Below are positions 23,365-33,294 of a stretch of 64,000 nt of DNA, one piece after another. The notes beneath the pieces were generated by a model that did no database searches, had not been told where the DNA came from, and was given only the letters and a program-made list of their open reading frames with translations. Made by a program: the position numbers and the translations under genes. The DNA comes from Microcyclospora pomicola. Taxonomy: Eukaryota > Ascomycota > Dothideomycetes > Capnodiales. Positions within the stretch are counted from its first letter, which is position 1. Each line of letters opens with the position of its first letter. The DNA lies in NCBI GenBank assembly GCA_002786065.1, contig NHNY01000014.1, positions 310,001 through 374,000 on the forward strand. The letters run 5' to 3'.

Positions 23365-24304
23365 ATGGCAGCAGTTCAGAACCCCCCAGGTCGCACAGAC
23401 TGGGCCGAGGACAGTGAGCCCGATCTCGCGACCAGCATTCCACCTCCACAAATCACCAGAAATAAGGACGGCACCGAGACCATCACCACCGTCTTCATCA
23501 ACGACGATGGCAAACGCTGCAAACGCACCCAACGCATCCGCCGCACAGTGATCAAGAAGAAGGAAAATCCTCGCGTTGCAGAACGCCGCGCATGGCCGAA
23601 GATGGGCATCGAGGCTGGCAAACCCCCAGGCCCTCGTCCGGACACCACCACGTTAGGCGAGAATATCATCTTCCGCCCGCAGGTGGGATTCAAGAGCGGT
23701 GCCACCCAGGAAGCCAAGCCGGAAGAGGACAAGAAGGCTGAAGCCCTGAAGAAGATGCAAATCAAGTGTCGTATTTGCAGCGGTGACCATTTCACCACAA
23801 AGTGTCCGTTCAAGGATACCATGGCGCCTGAAGGCGAGGCGGCAGGCGCACCTGCAGACATGGATGAGATCAAGGGCAGCGATGAGGGTGGTTTGGGTGC
23901 TGGCGGAGGAGGATATGTGCCGCCTCATATGCGGAAGGGCGCAGCAGGCGCAGGAGGTGGAGAGCGGATGGGTGGCAAGTTCGAGAGAGATGACCTCGCC
24001 ACACTCCGAGTCACAAACGTAAGTAATCGGGAATGCGGACAAGTGCTTGCTTGCTTCAATACTAATGCTGTCGGGACAGGTCTCCGAGTTCGCAGAAGAG
24101 AACGACTTACGCGAGATGTTCGAGCGTTATGGTCGCGTCACACGTGTCTTCCTTGCGAAGGATCGCGATACCCAGCGAGCAAAGGGCTTCGCATTCGTAT
24201 CATATGCTGATCGTAGTGATGCGGCAAGAGCATGCGAGAAGATGGACGGCTACGGGTTCGGACATTTGATTTTGCGGGTGGAGTTTGCAAAGAAGAGCAC
24301 GTAG
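23365..24304 (+). CDS. TIF35: Translation initiation factor eIF3 subunit g, 292 aa
   Basis: Subunit of the eIF3 complex that supports 43S recruitment, scanning and reinitiation in the cytosol. Exons 23365-24018 and 24080-24304; the 61-bp intron (GTAAGT...GACAG, with a CTAAT branch site) lies inside the RRM just after LRVTN. The N-terminal eIF3g domain includes [10 protein letters not shown] and the Lys/Arg-rich [23 protein letters not shown] zinc knuckle has Cys135, Cys138, His142 and Cys147. A Gly-rich linker (VPPHMRKG) leads to the C-terminal RRM, with RNP1 as KGFAFVSY. Length matches the fungal family. Start at the ATG in AAACATGGC. Confidence 0.95.
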
Positions 24305-24431
24305 ATCACGACCCATGGGAACGGCGCACAGGATTGTGTTTGATGTCGTACGGAAATGGGTGCTCGTACACCATCTGTTCACGCACATGTGCATTCATAT
24401 CGTGATGTTTCATGATCTGTCTGGCTCGGCT

Positions 24432-25133
24432 TTATATCTCAGGCCAAAACTCCTTTTCGGCCCACAAGACCTGCCGGAAAGCGGTCTGGCACTCCTTCCA
24501 CTCCCAGCTATCTTGCTCTATGACTGCACCATACTCATCAAGCAGACCTCTGATTCTGGCTACAAAGTCTTCGAAATCTGGGCTGCTCCAGTTGGGAATG
24601 AACACTCGTTGAAACACATCCCTCGATTCCTCTGCATGACCCCTAGGCATCTGCGACGCGGCATACTGCCACGCCTTCAGATAACACTCTTCCGTCGCCC
24701 ATAGCACAGTTAATCCTACAATGAGAGGACGACCTTGCGCAGTCGCTCCTGCGAACAGATCTTGGTACGCTCTCGTCTGCACCGTTGGTACCACTCCATC
24801 GCAGATCTCCTCCAGCCAGCCCTCGTGCGACGCGGTCTCTTCGAACATGCGGATCTCGCGCCGTATGTTCGTCAGACAGTCTATCAGTAGATCCGCAGCC
24901 TTCCACTCCAAACTCGTCTCCCGAGAGGATGTGGTGGGGACAGCGGTGCGGGATAGTAGGCTGCCGATGAAGGAGACGTACGAGATCGCATACAGACGAT
25001 CCTGCGCCAGCCAGGCTTTGAGATTGGACTTGGCGAGAGACGAAGTCGCTGCCGCCCGGAGGAAGGGATGGGTGATTGCTTCTTGAAGGTGAGTGGGGTG
25101 CAGGGCGAGCAGTTGGGATGTTAGGGTGGCCAT
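24432..25133 (-). CDS. TENA/THI-4 (PET18-like) family protein, 233 aa
   Basis: All-helical heme-oxygenase-like fold of the TENA/THI-4 family. Known members hydrolyse thiamine breakdown products for salvage of the pyrimidine moiety; the yeast relative Pet18 has no proven reaction. Intronless, ATG at 25133. Visible signatures are NLKAWLAQDRLYAISYVSFI near residues 36-56, an acidic helix (SLEWKAADLLID), and LWATEECYLKAWQYAAS around 142-158, in the position of the family's active-site helix. The typical catalytic Cys of bacterial TenA is not obvious, so activity is uncertain. Divergent from a Git1-like permease, sharing a 630-bp upstream region. Confidence 0.85.
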   Translation of the reverse strand: MATLTSQLLALHPTHLQEAITHPFLRAAATSSLAKSNLKAWLAQDRLYAISYVSFIGSLLSRTAVPTTSSRETSLEWKAADLLIDCLTNIRREIRMFEETASHEGWLEEICDGVVPTVQTRAYQDLFAGATAQGRPLIVGLTVLWATEECYLKAWQYAASQMPRGHAEESRDVFQRVFIPNWSSPDFEDFVARIRGLLDEYGAVIEQDSWEWKECQTAFRQVLWAEKEFWPEI

Positions 25134-25763
25134 GGTGTGGCGAGTAGCCTACAGTAGAGAACGATACTGTATGAGGAGACGAAACAAGGACAATGTCCAC
25201 ATCAGCCAATTTCGAGGCTGCTGTTGCATGCCAGTGCCCAAGGAAGTGATTTTAGGCGGGGCAAAAGCTTGAGCATGGTTGTCATCTCAGGGTAGAGCTC
25301 TGTGAGAAGACCGCCTGCGCCCAGTCTGTCCGCACGTCTTCACCCAACCTCAACAACACACATCTCCAGCCAAACGGGCCAACGATGCCGACGTGCCACA
25401 GGGACTGGCACAAGCTTTCGCCACAAAAAGGCTTGGTTGCGACCGAAAACGCTAACAAGCGCTTCAGTATGGAAGCCATGCGCAGACCACGTTCGCAACT
25501 TGCGCCGCGGAAATCGACGGTGTTGGTTAAGTCTTCAGCACACGTTCGCAGAGTACAATACACGTGTCTCACATGTTGGAAGCAATTGGCTGTGATCAAC
25601 CGCACAAACGCGTGCTACGTCTAGCTCGGCGTGGCACAGCGGCGTGGGCTTATCCATTGATCGGCACTGCGATGCCGTTACATGCGATCCGCCAGAGATA
25701 TAGAAAAGGTCCTGGACATCCAGCTTCTGCCCATGTCAATGTGCGACATTACGTTTGCTCATC
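25134..25763. promoter_or_regulatory. Shared upstream region of TENA gene and permease gene
   Basis: 630-bp head-to-head interval. A CTGAGAT string occurs on the minus strand near 25284, but no surrounding thiamine-riboswitch architecture is visible. No other site recognised. Confidence 0.4.
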
Positions 25764-27429
25764 ATGGCGAACAAGGCCGAGAGACAATCGTCGCCGAGCA
25801 GCAGCGCTGAAGTACCCACGACAACGATGGATAAATCTGTAGCAAAGCAGAGCGTCAATGATGCAGACCCAGCCGATCCAACTGCGCCGTCCCCAGAAGT
25901 CTCGTCGAAGAAGCAGAGTCTGAGCGATGTCTTCACCATCATCTGCTCAGGCGCTGCACTGATCAGTGATGGCTACCAGAACAACCTGATGACCATGACC
26001 AATGTCGTTCTTCGGACAGAATACAAGCAGCAGTACACCTCTCACTGGAGCACCCAAGTCTCGAATGCTCTTCTGGTTGGTGAGATTATTGGCCAGATCA
26101 CCATTGGATTGACCTGCGACTATATGGGTCGCAAGGCTGCCATTGTCATCACCACACTCATGATCGTCTTCGGGGGCATTCTCGCTACTGCAAGCAACGG
26201 CTACTCCATCTACGGCATGTTCTGGATGCTCACTGTCTCCCGTGGTATCATCGGCTTTGGTACGGGCGGAGAATACCCGGCATCGAGTTCGTCCGCCAGC
26301 GAAGCAGCAAACGAACACCATCTGACACAGCGAGGACCGATCTTCATCTTGGTCACCAACCTGCCATTGTCGTTGGGCGGTCCGTTGGCGGTTTGCATCT
26401 TCCTCATCGTCCTTTCAGCTGCGGGACAGAACCACCTATCGACAGTCTGGCGGGTCTGCTTCGGGATCGGGGTCGTGTTCCCTCTCTCCGTCTTCTACTT
26501 CCGGTATAGGATGCTGAACAGCAAGCTCTACCGACGTGGAGCGATCAAGAAGCACGTCCCGTACCTGCTCGTCCTTCGATAGTGAGTAGTCTAAAGTAGG
26601 GTACGCCATTGTTGAAGCCTAACATGATCACAGCTACTGGAAGACCCTCATTGGAACATGTGGTGCTTGGTTCCTCTACGACTTTGTCACCTTTCCAAAT
26701 GGCACCTTTTCAGGCACCATCATCTCCACTCTTGTTTCCGGTCAGAAAGATGTCATCCGGTCAACGGGCGAGTGGCAGCTGCTTCTCGGAGCACTTTCTA
26801 TTCCAGGCGTACTCATTGGCGCGTACTTGTGCAACAAGATTGGTCGTAAATACACCATGATGCTGGGCTTCGCAGGCTATCTCGTCTTCGGGCTCATCGT
26901 GGGATTGGCTTATGACCAGATGACCAAAATCGTGCCGCTTTTCGTGGTCTTTTACGGTCTGATGCAGAGCTCAGGCAACTTGGGACCCGGCGACATGCTA
27001 GGTCTCCTGTCTTCAGAGTCATACGCCACGGCTGTGCGAGGGACGTGCTACGGAATCTCCGCTGCCTTGGGCAAGACTGGTGCCGCTGTAGGCACGGCAG
27101 CGTTCACGCCTATACAAAACAACCTTGGCAAAAGGTATCGACCTACCATTGAGACTATTGACATGCGGTTTGATAGAATGCTAACATCCTGAACTAGGTG
27201 GACCTTCATCATCGCCGCCATCTGCGGTGTGGCCGGTATATTGGTCACTTATTTCTTCATCCCTGACATTACAGGCGAAGATCTTTCAGTGGAAGACGAG
27301 AAGTTCCGCAGCTACCTCGTCAGTCATGGCTGGCATGGCGAGATGGGTGAAGAGGACTTGAAAGCGTTGGCTGATGAGCCGGCCCCAGAGCCCACGGCTG
27401 ACTTGACGACGGATGAGAAGATTCTGTAA
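25764..27429 (+). CDS. MFS transporter, Git1/phosphate-permease-like, 516 aa
   Basis: Plasma-membrane proton symporter of the major facilitator superfamily, closest in style to fungal Git1 glycerophosphoinositol and inorganic phosphate permeases. Exons 25764-26581, 26634-27134 and 27198-27429; the introns are 52 and 63 bp. The Met three codons into the frame is used as start, because the frame before it has no ATG. The N-terminal tail (~60 residues) is polar. The first conserved motif is SDGYQNNLMTM; CDYMGRKAA after the second membrane helix and CNKIGRKYTMM in the second half are the loop motifs; GFGTGGEYPASSSSASE matches the signature of this branch. Twelve hydrophobic segments fit. The C-terminal tail is acidic. 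Substrate specificity cannot be read from the sequence. Its stop is 68 bp from that of the convergent aldolase gene. Confidence 0.88.
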
Positions 27430-27497
27430 GCAAATCAAGGTCGATAAGAGACAAAGTATCTTGATCTTGGCAGCATGCTGTCCGCGCCAGCACGTCA

Positions 27498-28492
27498 TCA
27501 CCTCTTGTGCTCTCCGCCGCATAACATCGCTTCGTATTCGAGATCCGGCTGAAACTCACAGTACAGCGTCTCCGGGTCACTCGCGTTCTCGAAGGTATAT
27601 CGCGCGGCCTCTTCCGGCACATACACTTTCGCCACTCCGTTCGCCGCGGCGGCTTCCACCTGCAACTGCACCTGACAGCTCCTCTCCATCAACGTATACA
27701 GATACGCCGCTTCGTCTACTGTTCCACCGACCGTCAGAAGCCCGTGGTTGCGAAGGATCATCCCTTTACCCTTCTGGCCCAATGCCGCTGCCAGCCGTTC
27801 GCCTTCCTCGGCCGTGAACACCACGCCGCCAAAATCCTCGTAGACCGCCTGCGCGTCTCCGTATAAATATGTGACGTCCTGATTCAGCATCTCGAGCGGG
27901 CGCGCAAAGGCACTCCACGCCTTGCCGTAGGGCGAGTGCGTGTGGCATGCCGCGGTCACGTCAGGCCGGGCTTTATGAAGCTGTGCCGCTCGCTCAAATC
28001 AGTCACTGGCTCCTGAACAGCAGACGCCGTCTCGAACGCAGGAACCCCCCGCTTTCAGACTGCAACACAACTCACTGCGCTATGAATCAAAAACCCTGCC
28101 GCATTCGCCGGCCGACTGCGATTGCCCCCAACCGCATTCCCCTCATAATCGACCAGGATCATATCGCTGGCGCACAGCATGCCGAAATGGCGGCCCAGCG
28201 GGTTCGTCCAGAAGGTGTGCGGGTGCTCCGGGTCGCGCACGCTGATGTGCCCGCTCATGCCCTCGGTGTAGCCCTTGCGGGCAAAGACGCGGAACGCCAG
28301 CGCCAGGTGCTCGAGCATCCAGGTGCGGTGCGCGGCGAAGGAGACATGGCGTGGGATGCCGGCCAGGGAGACACCTTGGGAGATCAGCTCGAGGGGCGTT
28401 TTCTTGGGTTGGGATGTTTTGGCAGGGTGCGAGGTGGTGTTCATTGTGCTGGTGGCGTGTTCGTCCGAGGGCTGGGTTGCTGATGGAGCCAT
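27498..28492 (-). CDS. Class II aldolase/adducin-domain protein, 299 aa
   Basis: Metal-dependent aldolase-fold protein related to L-fuculose-phosphate aldolase and to fungal Mug14-like proteins. Exons 28492-28076 and 27980-27498; the 95-bp intron joins FLIHSA to LHKARPDVTAACHTHSPYG in frame, which reconstitutes the core signature. The histidines of HTHS, the later NHGLLTVGG, and the early GMSGHISVRDP loop correspond to the zinc-binding and catalytic region. The frame is open upstream of the chosen Met, but the extension has no family support. The biological substrate of fungal members is not established. Tail-to-tail with the permease; the GH71 gene lies beyond on the same strand. Confidence 0.9.
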
Positions 28493-29189
28493 TTCTGAAT
28501 CTGTGATTTCGCTGAAGTAGATGTATGCTTTGGTAATAGACCTTTGAGTCGATGTTTCTGGTTGAGCGGTAATTGAATACCTTCGTACAGATATGTATTC
28601 AGAATTCAGCCTAAAGCAAGAATAAAGCAAAGGCCAAAGTGGCGTTCAGATAAGCTCACTCAGAGCTATAGCTCCAACCATGGCCGGCATCGGCTCACAG
28701 CAACATTGGATGTTATTAGTGTCGTTCACGGTATCGAAGCGATTGAAGCACCCGAGACTTCTTGCAACTTGAGACCAGATAGAGTTCTTCCAACTCGAGG
28801 TACACGAGGATTCCGTCAAATGGTCTTAGGGATGAAAACGAGGGTGAACAGAGAGAGGGAGAGTTCGGACAAGATATGTTCAGCAAGTATAGCTTCGAGC
28901 TGATGGAGCGCTGGTATCTTAGAATACGTATTTTACATAATAAGCACAAACTGCCACGGGGATATGCAAGGCCGAGGCTCTGTTAGCCAGGGAAGATAAT
29001 TGAAAGAAGACGGATCAGCCACGGTAGACCCAGCTCTCCCTCGAAGCAAGCAGGAAGGTGGAGACTCATCCGTTCAGCTCAAAGATGTGCAGAGTGAAAA
29101 GCTGAATGAGAGGCAGCATCCAAATGGATGACATGCATGGGACAGCCGAGATGAAAGGCATCGCCGCAGTAGGATGATGGCTATCCCCC
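28493..29189. other. Intergenic between aldolase and GH71 genes
   Basis: 697 bases, upstream of the aldolase start and downstream of the GH71 stop. AT-richer than its surroundings around 28880-28950. No gene recognised. Confidence 0.45.
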
Positions 29190-30650
29190 TCAAAGGTCAG
29201 AGCTATCACCAACAAGCCCGACCACCGGGTTGAAGTTCTGCCACGTGCAATCGGACGTCACGGCCATGGAGCTACTCTTCTGTTGCTGCGTTGCGCCGTC
29301 TCGTATGATAGAGACCTCAGGTGTGGCGCCATCACCCGAAAGATCAGTCGGGAACGGCACACTTCCGATGGCTGGGCCGCTGCTGTCGGCGTGGAACGTC
29401 CAGTCCTGGTTGCTGCCGATCGACATGGAGATGGTGGCCGCCTCCTTGACCAGCGCCCAAGCGAAAACCGCATCGTCAGGGAACTCAGAGTTTTGGATCC
29501 CCGTCAACGGTCCGTGCTCGCATGTGCTGGCCTTGGGGTGGATGCGGTGCCAGAAGACGACTTGGTCTTTCGTGATCGCGGGCGGAGTGCCGGTCTTCCA
29601 CCAGGTGATGTAGTACTTGGCGATGATGCGCCAGGCCGAGTGGCTTTGGCCCCAGACGTAGTTGCCCATTTTACCCAGCTCGACGTGGTCGGAGGCGGAC
29701 GAGTCCTCGCCGGGTAGGTCGCGGAGGTAGTGCGACTCGCACCAATCGTTCCATGTCAGAAGCTCGATGATGTCGGGCGCGAGCTCGTTGTCGGCAGTCA
29801 ATTGCTCGAAGCGCTTAGGGAAGAGGGTGTCACTGTACGCGACCCAAGAGTCGAGGGGATTGCCATCGTTGAGGTCCTTGTACTGCCAAGGTGAGACCGC
29901 TGATGAGCCGCGTTAGTTCTTGATCACTAGAACGAGTTGAGGACGTGTTGACTTACTCATGATGTAAGGACCAGTCCTGCCAGAGGACTTCAGTGCGAAT
30001 TGAAAAGCCTTGTCGGGGTCGATGCTGATCGCCTTGTCCTCGTTCAGTGGCCACGCCTGCCAATTGACATAGCCATCCACTGAGGGGAAGTCAAGGAAAG
30101 CTTTGATGGCTTGCGGCACCGGACTATCGTAGCCGGCCATGGAGTACTTAGTCAGGGCAGGGGCAAGTGTGATGGCGTGACTAGACTTCATACTGTTCTT
30201 GAGCTCTTGGAAAAAGTCGTTACCGTACTGCTTGACCATGTCGCCACCATACGTGGTCACGAGGAGATTGCTATTCCAACGGTAGGCTGCGGACGATCCG
30301 GCATTGCGTACGAGAATGTCTTTCATATAGGTCTGGTTCCAGTAGACGTCGCACTCCTCGATGCTCATATCGAAAGAGTGCACAAGCTTGAACCCGACTT
30401 GTTCAGCGGCGGTGTAAGCATCGTCAATACGGTCGGCCATCCAATCCAGACCTGGCTGACAGTCCGGCGCGATCCAGTTGAGCGCGAAGCCATCGATGCC
30501 AACACCCTGTGCAACAGCCATGTCGGTCTTCCATTGGTCAACATCGTACGCGTAGGAATTCTGCACCATGAAGTGGGCGAGTACAGTGGTAGCAGACACG
30601 GCAGGGGCTAGGGCCACGGCCAGCGCAGCAGCTGCATAGATAGCTAGCAT
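29190..30650 (-). CDS. Secreted GH71 alpha-1,3-glucanase (mutanase), 467 aa
   Basis: Endo-hydrolase of alpha-1,3-glucan, a fungal cell-wall polymer; used in wall remodelling, cell separation or attack on other fungi. Exons 30650-29957 and 29899-29190; the 57-bp intron restores YIMTVSPWQYKDL. A clear signal peptide (MLAIYAAAALAVALAPAVSA) precedes the catalytic domain, which opens with HFMVQNSYAYD and continues with GIDGFALNWIAPDCQPGLDW, KLVHSFDMSIEECDVYW and LLTWNDWCESHYL. The acidic residues of these motifs fit the GH71 active site. No C-terminal carbohydrate-binding module follows, so this is a catalytic-domain-only form. Confidence 0.9.
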
Positions 30651-31985
30651 GCTGATAGGGATCTGCTAGGGTGAGAAACGGGGGAGAAAAGGTAGGGGAT
30701 ATCGTTGGTGGGCGTTGGTATTGCCGGATAGCGGTGAATCGTGGATATCGTATATCGTCGTGGTATTGGCCAATGGTCGTGAGAAACGAGAGTGTTTTGT
30801 TGTTGATCTGCTGGATGACAAGTGGCGGAGGAAAGTCGTGATCTTATCACATGCAAAGAACGGACGCGTTGACGCGAATGAATGAACGAATGGAAGTGTG
30901 GTGAAAGAGTGTGGTGTCCGAGAATGAACAAAAATGAATGTGGGCGACCAGGCCAGAACCCCACAGAGGCTTTTTTATGAAGGTGAGTGAAGGATGTGGA
31001 AAGGGACGTGAGGTGGAGGGAGGAGAAAGGGAAAGGGTCGAGATGAGGCACGGCAGTGATCGACTTAACATAGATTGTGTGCTACCAAGACTTCCGAAGA
31101 ATTGATCCTCTCCTTCGTCGGCAGCCAGAGCTCGACCACCCCGACATACGATCTCGCCGGCATGGTATGCACATCATACGCCCCTATGGACTGCAGGCGA
31201 ACTCGTCACATCGTAGACGCCCTCCTTGTTCCGATCTCAGCTGCAGCGATATGAACTCGTCCGGTGGACACATGCTTGGCAATGCGCCGGATGCGCCGAC
31301 TATGGCCGTGGAAGTGTGTGCATGCCCCACAGCAGCAGCCCACGACAATCCGAAACACCATGATCCTCGCCCATCAAGATTGCAGTACATCCGGCTGCGG
31401 TGCCTGAGGGTGTCAGCAAGCGCCCTAGAAAGGCAGATCTCCTGAAGAGGTGCGGCGAGCGAGGTCGTTGGTGGTGGTCGCGCGGCCCGGCACGCAGGCG
31501 CCCTCGGCCACATGGTGTAACGACAGACGTTTCAGGTCGGGCGTCTCCTGCCAACACCTCCTCCCCACGCCGTCTCTCCCTGTATGCGCACAAGATCGCC
31601 TCATCTCAGCCCTGCAGCCGCCTGGGTTTGACACGGCACTCTGTGGTGGAACATCTCAATGAAGAATGTCGGCAGTACTATGCGAACACCCCAGAGCACC
31701 ATAGTGTGACGGCTGTCTTGCATGGATCATTGGGGAGTTCTGACACTGCACAGTGCTGTACGATTGGGCTGGAGATTGCTATCTGCACTGCAAATGTAGA
31801 TGATGAGGTGGGTCACTGAAGACTGATCATGACAACAAGATCGCACGCGGATGTACACCGAGTCCTTGATAAGCAGGGAAGGCTCTTTTGTACAGCTTCT
31901 ATTATGTTCCGGCTCTCCTACATCAGGTCGCGCATGCGTAGCGATCTTTTCGCTCTACCTAGCGATAGTCCTAATGCCTTCGTAC
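30651..31985. other. Intergenic upstream of GH71 gene
   Basis: About 1.3 kb. The first 400 bases upstream of GH71 are pyrimidine-rich on the minus strand (about 30960-31050), with a T-run near 30970. A 139-codon frame on the plus strand (31400-31819) has no domain or codon support and is not called. Confidence 0.4.
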
Positions 31986-32564
31986 TCACAATGCTGGCTC
32001 AGGCCACTCTCCTTCCGTAACGACCGTCAAAACACCCGTCCGTACTCTGCTTGTTGTTTTCTAGATATGGTGGATTAGCTTGCCTGAATTCGCCATCATC
32101 GGTGCCTCCAAGTAATCAATCGGCAGTGGCAACAATACATACCTTCAGCTCCTTGTGCGCCGCACAACTCTGGTCGTAGAAGTCGTGATCCGCTCGGTTC
32201 CTGAAGATCGACTGTGCCGCCACTGTATATCCTTCGCTCAGGGGAGAAGAAGTGTTTAAGACGCGCCGTGCGACATTGGAGATGATGTAGGGTTGGCCGT
32301 CCTGGATCATTGGTTAGCCATGTCCTTCCGAGTTTTGCTGCTTGAACTTTCGCCTGAGATGTGCGTAGATGGCAGGGATCTTCTTACTTTCACAGCGTTC
32401 TTCCTTAGAATCTCATATTCTTTGAGTACGGCGTCGATATCGTTCTCCTTCGGGATCTTGAACATCGTCACACGTTTCACGTAGGTAGTCGCCAATGTTG
32501 AGGATAACCTCGCATTGATGGCCGACTGGGCCAATGTCTTTGGCTTACAGCGAAGGAGAAGCAT
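31986..32564 (-). CDS. Stress-response alpha/beta-barrel (Dabb) domain protein, 136 aa
   Basis: Small dimeric ferredoxin-like barrel protein of the Dabb family; cellular role in fungi is mostly unknown. Exons 32564-32388, 32301-32143 and 32060-31986; the introns of 86 and 82 bp are phase 0, and the second has a CTAATC branch site 14 bases before TATCTAG. The core matches the family: VKRVTMFKIPKE, then DGQPYIISNVARR, EGYTVAAQSIF and DFYDQSCAAHKELK. About 25 residues precede the domain (MLLLRCKPKTLAQSAINARL), basic and without acids, looking like a mitochondrial presequence. A further Met 20 codons upstream (32624) is possible. The last exon is the least certain part. Confidence 0.65.
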
Positions 32565-33294
32565 ATTCGCCGCGATCAATTGTTTACAGTATTGATGTCC
32601 TTGTTGCAGCAAATGTAACATCATTCAAGCCACGGCATTGAACGCGACTTTTGTCACCCAATCTGTTCGACCCCTTGACAGCTCACTCCACTTCAAAGCA
32701 AGGAGAGAGAATCTTCGAACTGGATGTGTGGCAGAGAGATCGAAAGATGGACAGATCTTTGTCTGAACCATGTGCCCGTCGCTATTTCCACGAGGGTCAT
32801 GAGTCTAGCTGCATGCATAGGAGCTCCCAGTAATCATGTTGTGAGACTCACATCAAGCATGGCCGCACGATGCACACGTACTTGCGATCTGTATCCTGAG
32901 ACATGACCCGCTAGCATCCCGGATCGACTGCGATACCGAGCTTCACTCGTCGTCTCCAGCAGCTACGTCTTTCTCGTCTCTCCTGATGATAGTCGCATGA
33001 TCGGATCGCTGGTTCGCCGCAGCATTGGGTATCTCACGAGATCTATTGATGGCGGTCCCGCCAATTGCTCGTCCATATATCATCTATATTATGGCTGTTG
33101 ATTGTCATATACATGTACAGATTTTTCTGGATATCAGAAGCTACGAAAAGCCTGTGAACCACGACCTCGACCCAGACCAAACGCCAGTGCTTATTCCCCA
33201 TTTCAACATCAACATTAATCAATCATCATAAAGTCCGACGGCGGCTGGTGGTCACCACCAGGCAAATGCCCACAGAACACCTTGTGACTGTCCT
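32565..33294. other. Intergenic between Dabb and SMC2 genes
   Basis: 730 bases holding the Dabb promoter and the SMC2 3' UTR. Only short frames; nothing recognised. Confidence 0.45.

Noticed and set aside
25284-25290. CTGAGAT string on the minus strand upstream of the TENA gene, suggestive of a thiamine riboswitch
   Set aside because: The second conserved riboswitch segment and supporting stems are missing, and it is not inside a recognisable intron.
31400-31819. 139-codon plus-strand frame upstream of GH71
   Set aside because: Low-complexity Arg-rich translation, no homology signal by eye.
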